From: a virus
Direction: 5' to 3' (one strand)
Length of the DNA stretch: 64,000 bases
Virus record (IMG/VR): IMGVR_UViG_3300012036_000005
Location: 1 to 64,000 of that record
Below, in pieces: positions 40,501-48,589 of this stretch (its first letter is position 1; every line of letters starts with the position of its first letter). The notes beneath the pieces are model-generated. The model ran no database searches. It was not told where the DNA came from and was given only the letters and a program-made list of their open reading frames with translations. Made by a program: the position numbers and the translations under genes.

Positions 40501-41204
40501 TGTTTGATTACACTCATCAATATAGTGCTCGGATAGTTATAAATGATAAAACTGAAGCAGATGAATATTATCATACAGACGGTAATACTTATGTCGAAGC
40601 CCGAAAAAACTCGGAATATTCGTTAGAACTAGCCAATAACTCAACTGAAGTAGTATTAATGGTTCCTGCTATTGATGGTCTTTCGGTTATTGACGGTCAA
40701 CCTGCTGGATTAAGTTCTCCAGGATATATTGTTAAACCTAATTCAAGTATGCAAATAACAGGTTGGCTTAAAAATAATAAAGAAGTTGCTCGTTTTGTAT
40801 TTTGGGATAAGGATAAATCTTATTCAAACATGACTGGAAGAGGAACAGAAAATACTGGTGTAATTGGTATTTTAATATTTCGTGAGAAACCATTAGATAT
40901 TACCTTTCCTAAATACGTTGGATGGACTGCTTCTGCTTCTGCTTCTGCTAATACGCAGTTAAGAGCTTCGTCGGTATCAAATTCTGTTAATGATACAGGT
41001 ACAGGACACGGAAGACTTGAGGAGTTTCATACAAATCAAACTTTCTTTGAAAAACGTGATCCAAATCATCCGGATTCTCAAATTGTATTGTATTATGATA
41101 CAAGCAAAGGATTGGAAAGACGCGGAATAACTTTGAGATATAAGAGCACATATGCTCCGGATCCTTTTCCATCTTCTCCTGGTTATATCAAAAAAAGTCG
41201 TTGA
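40500..41204 (+). CDS. Conserved protein paired with the VWA gene (234 aa)
   Basis: YVEARKNSEYSLELANNS, VPAIDGLSVIDGQPA and MQITGWLKNNKEVARFVF resemble a widespread uncharacterised bacterial protein. C-terminal part is Ser/Pro-rich. Coupled to VWA by TAATG. Confidence 0.8.
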   Translation: MFDYTHQYSARIVINDKTEADEYYHTDGNTYVEARKNSEYSLELANNSTEVVLMVPAIDGLSVIDGQPAGLSSPGYIVKPNSSMQITGWLKNNKEVARFVFWDKDKSYSNMTGRGTENTGVIGILIFREKPLDITFPKYVGWTASASASANTQLRASSVSNSVNDTGTGHGRLEEFHTNQTFFEKRDPNHPDSQIVLYYDTSKGLERRGITLRYKSTYAPDPFPSSPGYIKKSR

Positions 41205-41229
41205 CAACTATCATATTTTTGTATAGTAT
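41201..41229 (+). promoter_or_regulatory. Sigma70-type promoter
   Basis: TTGACA (41201-41206), 17-bp spacer, TAGTAT (41224-41229), before the 90-aa gene. Confidence 0.7.
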
Positions 41230-41266
41230 ATAAAAATATACAACAACACGTACAAAGGATATACAA

Positions 41267-41539
41267 ATGGCAAAAGGCAAAGGTTCAAAAGGCACAACTT
41301 ATGTGTCTAAAGGTGAAATTGGGTACGACCGGCGCGCCTCTAAGGAATTGCGTCGAGAATTTGTAGCAAGTGGTGATCGTGCTATCGCACAGCGAGAAGC
41401 ATGGAAGAAGGGAAAGCGAGTAATGTTGCTGGTTCCTAATTCTGACGGTGCAAATACCCGTGAGCGCTTTGTCCGAGTAGAAGCCCAAACTATTTGGGGT
41501 GATCCACGCGGCCGTCGAGGAGATAAGAAGGCAGCTTAA
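41267..41539 (+). CDS. Small basic protein (90 aa)
   Basis: Very basic, Gly-rich ends; centre GDRAIAQREAWKKGKRVMLL. GC-richer codons, own promoter and own terminator suggest strong expression. Function unknown. Confidence 0.8.
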   Translation: MAKGKGSKGTTYVSKGEIGYDRRASKELRREFVASGDRAIAQREAWKKGKRVMLLVPNSDGANTRERFVRVEAQTIWGDPRGRRGDKKAA

Positions 41540-41546
41540 CCTATTT

Positions 41547-41575
41547 GATAGGGCAGAGAATATCTCTGCCCTATC
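41547..41575 (+). terminator. Strong rho-independent terminator
   Basis: GATAGGGCAGAGA/TCTCTGCCCTATC, perfect 13-bp stem, 3-nt loop, then TTTCTCTCT. Confidence 0.88.
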
Positions 41576-41614
41576 TTTCTCTCTATAAGAAATCCAAAAA
41601 ATAATTTAAAAGTA

Positions 41615-41643
41615 TTTACAAATCCTCTTAACTTGTGTATAAT
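41615..41643 (+). promoter_or_regulatory. Sigma70-type promoter for the endolysin
   Basis: TTTACA (41615-41620), 17-bp spacer, TATAAT (41638-41643). Confidence 0.8.
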
Positions 41644-41681
41644 TTAAACAGTTAAAACACACACACAACAAAGAGGTTAAC

Positions 41682-42218
41682 ATGAAAAAGATTCTGTTTG
41701 CGGCAACTTTCTTGTTGTCTTTTTCGTCTGTTAGTAATGCTTCAACACTTGGAAATCCTACTGGCTATGGTAAACCTCCTCCAGGACGTGACGAGAGTCA
41801 AATTGAATGCCTTGCGTTTAATATCTATCACGAAGCACGTGGAGAAAACCTTGCTGGAAAATTTGCGGTAGCAGACGTAACACTCAACCGAACACGAGAC
41901 AAAAGATTTCCGGATACTATTTGTGATGTAGTTAAGCAAGGTAGTTTAAAATATCGAAAAGCTGACCACTCACCTAAAATCAACGTGTGTCAATTTAGTT
42001 GGTGGTGTGATGGTAAAAGTGACGAACCGTTAGACGAAGAACTTTGGGCAATTTCACTTGATATTGCTTATAAGATTGGATGGGGCCAAAGTTTCCGCGG
42101 TATTACAGAAGGTGCTACTCATTATCATGCAACTTATGTAGATCCGGCATGGTCTAAGGATTTCTATATCGTTGGACGAATTGGTAATCATATTTTCTAT
42201 CGTTGGGATCTTGATTAA
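41682..42218 (+). CDS. SleB-type cell-wall hydrolase with signal peptide (178 aa)
   Basis: Signal peptide of about 20 residues (SVSNA-STLG), then CLAFNIYHEARGE (catalytic Glu), AVADVTLNRTRD and VCQFSWWCDG, typical of the SleB/CwlJ Hydrolase_2 domain that cuts peptidoglycan. Exported by the host Sec system, it is a likely endolysin. Confidence 0.9.
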   Translation: MKKILFAATFLLSFSSVSNASTLGNPTGYGKPPPGRDESQIECLAFNIYHEARGENLAGKFAVADVTLNRTRDKRFPDTICDVVKQGSLKYRKADHSPKINVCQFSWWCDGKSDEPLDEELWAISLDIAYKIGWGQSFRGITEGATHYHATYVDPAWSKDFYIVGRIGNHIFYRWDLD

Positions 42219-42224
42219 ATCCAA

Positions 42225-42231
42225 CTAAATA
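42225..42231 (+). promoter_or_regulatory. Late-type promoter box, leaderless
   Basis: CTAAATA, 4 nt before ATG 42236; no ribosome-binding site upstream. Predicted start coincides with the ATG. Confidence 0.6.
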
Positions 42232-42235
42232 CTGT

Positions 42236-43714
42236 ATGGGATTAGCAATACTCGTACTTATAACAGCATTGGCAATCAGTTCTGTTGCTATTTACTATTC
42301 AGTAGCAGGATTGGTTGCTATTTTTGCGGCGGCATCTATACCTATTGTAATAATGGGCGGAACACTTGAGATAGCTAAATTGATTACAGCAGTTTGGCTA
42401 CACAAATATTGGAATAGAACAACTTGGTGGTTAAAGGGATATCTCTCTATTGCTATTGTTGTACTCATGCTCATTACTAGCATGGGTATCTTTGGGTTTT
42501 TATCCAAAGCCCACATAGAACAAACTTCAGCAAGTTTTGAGAGTGAAGCACAAATAGAAAGATTGAATTCTGAGATCACGCGCCAACAAAATATAATAGA
42601 GAGATCAGATCAACGCATTAAACAAGTTGAATCTTCAGGATCAGGCGGTGACGCAAATCTACAACAACAAATTGATAAAGAACAACAACGTATAGATTCG
42701 GCATATAATCGAGTACAACAAGCAGAACTGAATATAGCAACTCGGTTAGAACCGTTTAAGACAGAGTTAACAGAAATAAATTCCTCATTACAAGATTTAG
42801 ATAACGCAGTTACAAATGGTGATATTCGTAGAGCACAAGGAATAGTTGGTGCATCACAAGATGGTCAATTAGGTCCAAAAACTTCAACTAATATACAAAA
42901 CTTTCGAAACGAAAAACAAGAGCGTAGAGAACAACTCTTAAATCAAATTGAAGAAATAAGAAATTCAAACGAAGGAGTTTCTATAGCTAGACAACAAATA
43001 AAAGATGGTAATGAACTTATTAATCGATTAAGATCACAACTTGGAAAAGGCACTACACAAGATATTGATACAATAGTAGACGAACAACAAGAACGTATCA
43101 AACAAGCTAATATTGAATTAGACATATTAAACGAAGAAAAATTTACAATTGAATCAACATACCGAAAATTAGAAGCAGAAGTTGGTCCAATTAAGTACAT
43201 AGCAGAATTTGTATTTGAAGATACTGCTAAGGCTACTCTTGAAAATGCTGTTCGTTGGATGATAGTAATTATTATCTTTGTATTTGATCCTTTAGCAGTT
43301 CTATTGTTGATAGCTAGCCAATATACTTTTCGTTATTGGAGAGAAGATCATCCAATAACGGCACAAGTAGTAAAAGAAAATATTTTCAGTATTCTTCCTG
43401 GACCTATATCAAATACGTTTGCTATAAGAGATAGAGAAGAAAGTGAAAAGTTTCAAAAAGAACAAAGAAGGTTGTGGAGAGAAAGGTTAGAAAGAACTGA
43501 CGCAGTTACATTAACTGAAGAAGAAAAAGATAGAGCTGCTCGATTTGAAGTATTAGAACAAGATTTAACTATGAAAGAAGCAAAATCTCGCTGGAAAGAC
43601 AAAAATCCAGACGAAACACTAAAAGAATATAAGAACGCATATATACGTGGTCATATTGACAAATTACCATGGGAAGATTATGTCGAAGATTCTACTGATA
43701 ACAGCACCGGATAG
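42236..43714 (+). CDS. Coiled-coil membrane protein (492 aa)
   Basis: Two or three N-terminal membrane segments (residues 1-95), a long periplasmic-looking coiled coil (about 100-330), another membrane segment near 340-360 and a charged tail. Within the coiled coil, QGIVGASQDGQLGPKTSTNI recalls the peptidoglycan-binding PGBD-1 motif. May span the envelope; function unknown. Confidence 0.8.
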   Translation: MGLAILVLITALAISSVAIYYSVAGLVAIFAAASIPIVIMGGTLEIAKLITAVWLHKYWNRTTWWLKGYLSIAIVVLMLITSMGIFGFLSKAHIEQTSASFESEAQIERLNSEITRQQNIIERSDQRIKQVESSGSGGDANLQQQIDKEQQRIDSAYNRVQQAELNIATRLEPFKTELTEINSSLQDLDNAVTNGDIRRAQGIVGASQDGQLGPKTSTNIQNFRNEKQERREQLLNQIEEIRNSNEGVSIARQQIKDGNELINRLRSQLGKGTTQDIDTIVDEQQERIKQANIELDILNEEKFTIESTYRKLEAEVGPIKYIAEFVFEDTAKATLENAVRWMIVIIIFVFDPLAVLLLIASQYTFRYWREDHPITAQVVKENIFSILPGPISNTFAIRDREESEKFQKEQRRLWRERLERTDAVTLTEEEKDRAARFEVLEQDLTMKEAKSRWKDKNPDETLKEYKNAYIRGHIDKLPWEDYVEDSTDNSTG

Positions 43715-44072
43715 AATATACAATTTTGATCCAAGTTTTTTATTGATTAATCCATCAGAAAAAGCAAAACAAGAATTTCAAAACATATTAGCTAATGACA
43801 AACAAGGAGTAAGAATATATCTTTATCAAAACAATGATGATATTGATTGGTTACTTAGTGTTTTTAACGAAGTAGACTATGTATATTTAGATTTAGATAA
43901 TTCCAATAATGAAATTAAAAATTTATCTTCATTTTTTATTGCACATAGTAAGACTTACTGGTTGACAAAAGGCGAGTATAGAGAATATAATAAACTTAGC
44001 GTGAACAGAACATATGACATGTCCTGGGCATGGGATAAAATAAAAGGAGAAGGTATCCCTAATGAAGAATAA
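43680..44072 (+). CDS. Hypothetical protein (130 aa)
   Basis: Start set at ATG 43680 behind GGGAAG, overlapping the previous gene by 35 bp. Alternating alpha/beta pattern (SKILLITAPDR, GVRIYLYQN, VDYVYLDLD) suggests a small Rossmann-like fold. Unrecognised. Confidence 0.8.
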   Translation: MSKILLITAPDRIYNFDPSFLLINPSEKAKQEFQNILANDKQGVRIYLYQNNDDIDWLLSVFNEVDYVYLDLDNSNNEIKNLSSFFIAHSKTYWLTKGEYREYNKLSVNRTYDMSWAWDKIKGEGIPNEE

Positions 44073-44295
44073 CCAACCGAGGCCTGTTGTTGGCCTCGCA
44101 GTCGAAGTACGCAACGGCGATGTCGGTAAGGCACTCGCAAAGTTTAAGAAGAAGGTAACTAATGACGGAATCTTGCAAGAGTACAAGGAACGTCAATTTT
44201 ATACAAAACCTTCTGAAAAGCGCAAGCGTGAAAAAGCAGCCGGTCGATCAAGATGGCTGAAAGAACAAGCAAAAGAACGAGCAAAATGGGGATAA
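44062..44295 (+). CDS. rpsU: Ribosomal protein bS21 homolog (77 aa)
   Basis: VEVRNGDVGKALAKFKKKV, then GILQEYKERQFYTKPSEKRK matches bS21 (the FYxKPSxxRKR signature). bS21 joins the 30S subunit near the anti-Shine-Dalgarno; phage copies may bias ribosomes to phage mRNAs. The N-terminus is slightly extended. Confidence 0.9.
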   Translation: MKNNQPRPVVGLAVEVRNGDVGKALAKFKKKVTNDGILQEYKERQFYTKPSEKRKREKAAGRSRWLKEQAKERAKWG

Positions 44296-44300
44296 CAGAG

Positions 44301-44307
44301 ATAAATA
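44301..44307 (+). promoter_or_regulatory. Late-type promoter box before hsp20
   Basis: ATAAATA, 4 bp before the sigma70-type -35, giving tandem promoters. Confidence 0.5.
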
Positions 44308-44311
44308 TTTC

Positions 44312-44340
44312 TTGACAACTATGGCAAAAAATGCTATATT
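44312..44340 (+). promoter_or_regulatory. Sigma70-type promoter for hsp20
   Basis: TTGACA (44312-44317), 17-bp spacer, TATATT (44335-44340). The leader has CTTTT (44353-44357) that could pair with AAAGG(AG) of the ribosome-binding site, a possible thermometer. Confidence 0.8.
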
Positions 44341-44397
44341 GTTAATGTAGTGCTTTTTAAAGGCTACAGAGATCTTGCTTATGAAAGGAGAACTAGA

Positions 44398-44823
44398 ATG
44401 AATACAAGATTAGACTTACCATTACTTGCACGAGGATCGATCGGACTTGATCGACTATTTGGAGAAGCTGAGAAAACTTTTCAAAACTCGTTGTCTAATG
44501 GTTTCCCTCCGTATAACATTGTCTTAAAGGACGAGAATACATATGTGGTAACCTTAGCAGTTGCAGGATTTTCAAATGAAAATATTGAAATCATGCAAGA
44601 GAGAAATAAACTTCGTGTAATGGGTACTGCCCCAGAAATGGGAGATGTTACCTATTTGCACAAGGGAATCGCAGCGCGTTCTTTCACGCGTGAGTTTGCG
44701 TTAGATAACCATGTGCATGTTGAAGATGCAACTCTTGAGAACGGAATGCTTACCATAATGTTGGTTCGTGAAGTTCCAGAGGAACTGCAACCTAAAAAGA
44801 TCGCTATATCAAAGCGTTCTTAA
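44398..44823 (+). CDS. hsp20: Small heat-shock protein Hsp20 (141 aa)
   Basis: Alpha-crystallin domain: PPYNIVLKDENTYVVTLAVA, GFSNENIEIM, and ENGMLTIMLVREVPEE near the C-terminus, ending KKIAISKRS. Holds unfolding proteins. Hsp20 is frequent in T4-like marine phages. ATG 44398 after AAAGGAG. Followed by clpS. Confidence 0.93.
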   Translation: MNTRLDLPLLARGSIGLDRLFGEAEKTFQNSLSNGFPPYNIVLKDENTYVVTLAVAGFSNENIEIMQERNKLRVMGTAPEMGDVTYLHKGIAARSFTREFALDNHVHVEDATLENGMLTIMLVREVPEELQPKKIAISKRS

Positions 44824-44834
44824 AGTTGAAAACA

Positions 44835-44859
44835 GAGTGGGGACAGAGTGTCCCCACTC
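44835..44859 (+). terminator. Hairpin between hsp20 and clpS
   Basis: GAGTGGGGACA/TGTCCCCACTC, perfect 11-bp stem with a 3-nt loop. Only a weak U-rich stretch (ACTTTAT) follows, so partial termination is likely. Confidence 0.6.
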
Positions 44860-44879
44860 ACTTTATAAGAGAGGTAACA

Positions 44880-45206
44880 ATGTCAGATTCAGAACTTGAA
44901 ATTACTATTGAAATTGATAATATAGTTGACGAAAGCGTTGATGAAATTGTCAATGAACCCGGCCGTTATAAAGTTATCTTTTTAAATGATAACGTTACTC
45001 CCATGGAATGGGTAGTAGATTTGCTAACTAGGGTATTTAAACATAAGGTTGAAAGAGCAGCCGAATTAACTATGGAAATTCATACTGAAGAATCAGCCGT
45101 GGTTGGAATATTTAATTATGAAGTAGCAGAACAAAAGGCTTTTGAAACTGTAAGGCAGAGTCGTGATAACGGATTTCCATTACAGGTCAAGGTCGAAGAA
45201 GAATAA
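44880..45206 (+). CDS. clpS: ClpS-like Clp protease adaptor (108 aa)
   Basis: GRYKVIFLNDNVTPMEWVVD, HKVERAAELTMEIH and AVVGIFNYEVAEQKAFE align with ClpS, which brings N-degron substrates to ClpAP. The N-terminal 25 residues are acidic. ATG 44880 after GAGAGG. Confidence 0.9.
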   Translation: MSDSELEITIEIDNIVDESVDEIVNEPGRYKVIFLNDNVTPMEWVVDLLTRVFKHKVERAAELTMEIHTEESAVVGIFNYEVAEQKAFETVRQSRDNGFPLQVKVEEE

Positions 45207-45220
45207 TTATAAGTAGCTTT

Positions 45221-45763
45221 ATGAACAATTTAAAGCAACTTACATATGAACATCACCGAAATGCAGAAAGACAAGAGTTTGTAAAAGAACTAATGTCAGG
45301 ATCAATCGACCCTGACAGATATGCTACATATCTTTTCAATCAACATGCTTGTTATAACGTATTAGAAAGCATAGCTTATCTTTATGATCTTTTTTCAGAA
45401 ATACCAGAAGTACCTAGATCAAAATTAATTTGGGAAGATTTTAATGAACTCTGGGGAGAACGCCCAGAGTCTCCCCAACCTCTACCCACAACTGGCAGGT
45501 ATTTAGAACATCTCAAGTCTATTATGGATGATCCGGAAAAAATACTTGCCCATGTCTATGTTAGACACATGGGTGATTTGTCAGGTGGCCAAATGATTTC
45601 TCGAAAGGTTCCTGGACAGGGTAATTTTTATAAATTTAGTGGTGATATAGAGGATATTAAGACTCGTTTCAGAACTTTACTTCATGATGGAATAGCCGAT
45701 GAAAGTAAGATATGTTTTGAATTTGCCACTAATTTATTTAAGGATATGTCGGAGTTAAAATGA
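45221..45763 (+). CDS. ho: Heme oxygenase (180 aa)
   Basis: Degrades heme to biliverdin, iron and CO with reduced ferredoxin. HHRNAERQ near the N-terminus holds the proximal histidine, and HMGDLSGGQMI near 122-132 is the distal-helix signature. Overlaps the bilin reductase gene by 4 bp (ATGA), so the two form a biliverdin-to-bilin unit. Confidence 0.92.
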   Translation: MNNLKQLTYEHHRNAERQEFVKELMSGSIDPDRYATYLFNQHACYNVLESIAYLYDLFSEIPEVPRSKLIWEDFNELWGERPESPQPLPTTGRYLEHLKSIMDDPEKILAHVYVRHMGDLSGGQMISRKVPGQGNFYKFSGDIEDIKTRFRTLLHDGIADESKICFEFATNLFKDMSELK

Positions 45764-46452
45764 CCACAGTATGGAATAAATTAGAATTATGCAAGGGTAA
45801 AATGATACACACTCTTGACAAATACCTTACAAGATATCATGAATCTAAATTAGAGAAATTTAATCAACCAGAAAATGGATGGTTAAATCTAACATGGAAG
45901 AGTAAAGATGTTAGGCGAGCACACATTGATGTGGTAGATGCTCGTGAAAAAAGGGGATTGTGGATGATGCACGTTTGCATCTTTCCTGATCTCACAAATG
46001 ATTCTCCTATATACGGATTTGACGTTATAGCCGGAAAAAATAAGATAACAGGAGCCTTTCACGATTTCTCGGTATCAAGTGGTGAAGAAGAACATCCTCT
46101 TGTAGCTTGGTATAAAGATCAAGTAGAAGACTTTATACCTAGTAAGAAAAGAGAATTACCCGAATGGGCTACTAATATTTTTACTGAATCGATGATAGCA
46201 GCAGGTAATGTTACATCCGAAGAAGAGATTGACAAGATACTGGAGTTAGCTAATAATAATTTAATAGTGTATTTAGAAAGCTTGCCCGAGTTTACAGGAA
46301 ATGGCAATTCTGAAATTACATTAGGTTGTCAAAATTATTATTCTGATAATCAACAAAAAAACCCTCATACACCTAAAGTAATGAAAGCATTGGGTCTCGA
46401 TGATAAAGATGTTGAAACTTTTTGCAAAGACGTACTTTTTCCTATAGTATAA
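45760..46452 (+). CDS. Ferredoxin-dependent bilin reductase (PcyX/PcyA-like, 230 aa)
   Basis: GLWMMHVCIFPDLTNDSPIY, FDVIAGKNKITGAFHDFS, SKKRELPEWA and NPHTPKVM match the FDBR family, which reduces biliverdin to phycobilins. His71 and Asp88 have the 17-residue spacing of PcyA His88/Asp105. Non-cyanobacterial marine phages are reported to carry PcyX next to heme oxygenase; this fits that arrangement. Product (for example phycoerythrobilin) cannot be fixed by eye. Confidence 0.9.
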   Translation: MTTVWNKLELCKGKMIHTLDKYLTRYHESKLEKFNQPENGWLNLTWKSKDVRRAHIDVVDAREKRGLWMMHVCIFPDLTNDSPIYGFDVIAGKNKITGAFHDFSVSSGEEEHPLVAWYKDQVEDFIPSKKRELPEWATNIFTESMIAAGNVTSEEEIDKILELANNNLIVYLESLPEFTGNGNSEITLGCQNYYSDNQQKNPHTPKVMKALGLDDKDVETFCKDVLFPIV

Positions 46453-46481
46453 AACTATAGAGTTGAAAAAAGGAGATACCT

Positions 46482-47807
46482 ATGCAGCATTTTGGTGTGC
46501 ATAGTAACGAAATCAATCAATTGCTATATGGATTTAACGGACCTCAAAAAAGACAATTAAAAAAATTATTCCTAAAACTTGCAAAGACACGTTTTAAAGA
46601 AGGACAAGAACAGTCATTTGAAGATGAAAAAGCTTTTATTGAAAGCTTTAAAATCTTAATTGAGAAACTTGCAGCCAAAGCAACAGGAACACTAGAAGCA
46701 ATCGAAGCTCAGTACCAAGAACAGTTTACAGAAGAACCAGACACTAAGATAAAAGGTGTATTAGGCAGAACTATGCCAGCAGCACCTGAATATACTCAAA
46801 TTGAAAAAGCTGTACAAGATACTCTCCGTAGTGTTTTCTTTAATGCAGCTTTTGGTTCTAATACATTAGATGAACAAAGAGAAGATAGAACATTACTAAC
46901 TGATTTCTTAGCAGCATGTGAAGATGGAATATTAGAATTAGGACCTCTCATAGACAAGAAATCAGGTAATATACTCGAAGAATTTCGTAAGACCAAATAT
47001 GCCAAGTTAGAACCGTTTGTTAATGAATTACTTCAAAAGGTTCCAAGCGGATCTGGTGCAGGCAGTTGGGGTCCTGCAGAATTAGGATTATCAATTGTTG
47101 GTACCCCTGTTAAGAAAGCAGATAAAGGTGATTTGTGCCTAGGCGACGGACGTAAGATTGAACTTAAGGCAAGTCGTGATCCAAAATCCGGAGCAAGAAT
47201 TAATACTCCTGCTATAGGCAGTGGACGATCAGGTGAATCTAATTATACAAAAGCATGGAATAAATTTACCAAAGACTTTGGATTTTCTTATAAGAAAACC
47301 AGTAGATCAAGAGCAGTATTGTACGCCCATGATTTTATTAAAGGAAAGAAATTAATACCTGGTCACCGTTCTATAACATTTACAAATTTTGGACCCACTG
47401 TGATTAACAAGGTATTAAATCCGGCTATAATTCTACACGATCCAACTAGAAACGAAATAAAAGAGTTTTTAACTGATGTGGCATTATCTTCTGTTTTAGA
47501 AGAATACAAACCATTAGGTCGTAAGTTATTTAGAGCAGCTAAAGTAGTTAAAAGAAACAAGACAATAGATGGTGCTGCTTTCGTAGCAGAATATCTTCAT
47601 ATGTTACTTTCATTCTATGCTTTAACAGATGAAATAGAAGAAATAGTTATAATTAATCCAATCTCTGGAAATTACGAAGTTGTTGATGCAACTGACACAG
47701 ATACATTAAAAGACAAATTAGAATCAGGTGAAATAATATTAGGATCAACATATATTGACTTTTCGGATTCTCAAAGCAAGGCGTCTCCTCAATTAGGAAT
47801 ATATTGA
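46482..47807 (+). CDS. Large phage protein with PD-(D/E)XK-like motif (441 aa)
   Basis: After a helical N-terminal half, residues about 190-235 read SGAGSWGPAEL, then KGDLCLGDGRKIELKASRD, a G-D-L...E-x-K pattern of restriction-type nucleases. No other evidence for nuclease activity. AGGAG site. Conserved-looking but unnamed. Confidence 0.7.
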   Translation: MQHFGVHSNEINQLLYGFNGPQKRQLKKLFLKLAKTRFKEGQEQSFEDEKAFIESFKILIEKLAAKATGTLEAIEAQYQEQFTEEPDTKIKGVLGRTMPAAPEYTQIEKAVQDTLRSVFFNAAFGSNTLDEQREDRTLLTDFLAACEDGILELGPLIDKKSGNILEEFRKTKYAKLEPFVNELLQKVPSGSGAGSWGPAELGLSIVGTPVKKADKGDLCLGDGRKIELKASRDPKSGARINTPAIGSGRSGESNYTKAWNKFTKDFGFSYKKTSRSRAVLYAHDFIKGKKLIPGHRSITFTNFGPTVINKVLNPAIILHDPTRNEIKEFLTDVALSSVLEEYKPLGRKLFRAAKVVKRNKTIDGAAFVAEYLHMLLSFYALTDEIEEIVIINPISGNYEVVDATDTDTLKDKLESGEIILGSTYIDFSDSQSKASPQLGIY

Positions 47808-47809
47808 GG

Positions 47810-47838
47810 TTGACAGACTTTGATAATCTTGCTATATT
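47810..47838 (+). promoter_or_regulatory. Sigma70-type promoter
   Basis: TTGACA (47810-47815), 17-bp spacer, TATATT (47833-47838). Confidence 0.85.
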
Positions 47839-47911
47839 AATAATAGGGTTGCACCTTAATATGCACGCAAAGGCCACGGTTAGCCTTTAACATATTTTAT
47901 AGGAGAAATAA

Positions 47912-48178
47912 ATGGTCAAAGAAAAAGTTTTTATATGTAACTGCCATTCACCCGAACACCAAATTATTGTTAGTTATTTTAAAGAAGATCCAAAAGATCC
48001 ATTTATATATGTACAACCAAGATTGAATCATTTTCATCCTCTTTGGAAAAGAATTCTTTTCGCATTTGGATATGTTTTTAAAAGTCACGAAGCTAGATAC
48101 GATGAGGTTATTTTAAATAAAGAGAAGATGATAGAACTTAGAGATTTAATCGATAAAAAACTTGACGAGTTAAATTGA
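47912..48178 (+). CDS. Hypothetical protein (88 aa)
   Basis: CNCHSPEHQIIVSYF at the start suggests a small metal site; the rest is aromatic and helical. AGGAG site. Unrecognised. Confidence 0.8.
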   Translation: MVKEKVFICNCHSPEHQIIVSYFKEDPKDPFIYVQPRLNHFHPLWKRILFAFGYVFKSHEARYDEVILNKEKMIELRDLIDKKLDELN

Positions 48179-48233
48179 TAATGCTAAATTAAAAACAAGC
48201 AATATTGCTTATAAAATTTTAGGAGTATTTTAT

Positions 48234-48479
48234 ATGGCTCGTTTGACTAAAATCGAAGTTAAAAATATTAGAGATGCTGCTCCAGAAGTTCCCCCGGAGA
48301 CTTGCCCAAATATTGACTTTGTTATTGATCGACTTGATGATTTTAAATTTCCTACTGAATCAGATCAACAACGTCAAGAAATGATTGTAGCTGTAATGGA
48401 ATATATTCGAGTTGCAAATGACACTCTTCGTCAATCTTCTTATTATTGGTATCAAGAATGGAATAAACTTGTTAAGTAA
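48234..48479 (+). CDS. Hypothetical protein (81 aa)
   Basis: Helical protein: PETCPNIDFVIDRLDDFKF and EMIVAVMEYIRVANDTLRQS. AGGAG site. Looks like a short phage coiled-coil protein; a structured RNA gene follows. Confidence 0.8.
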   Translation: MARLTKIEVKNIRDAAPEVPPETCPNIDFVIDRLDDFKFPTESDQQRQEMIVAVMEYIRVANDTLRQSSYYWYQEWNKLVK

Positions 48480-48578
48480 AGATTGAGATTATATGCCCGA
48501 ATCCCAAAGATATTGTCATTTTGCACTAGTGCATAGCATTAAGAAAAAAAAAGAAAATGGCATAAGCTCGCTAAGACA

Positions 48579-48584
48579 TATAAT
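48579..48584 (+). promoter_or_regulatory. Putative -10 box of the ncRNA
   Basis: TATAAT about 6-7 nt before the first RNA hairpin; the -35 is poor. Confidence 0.45.
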
Positions 48585-48589
48585 CAATA

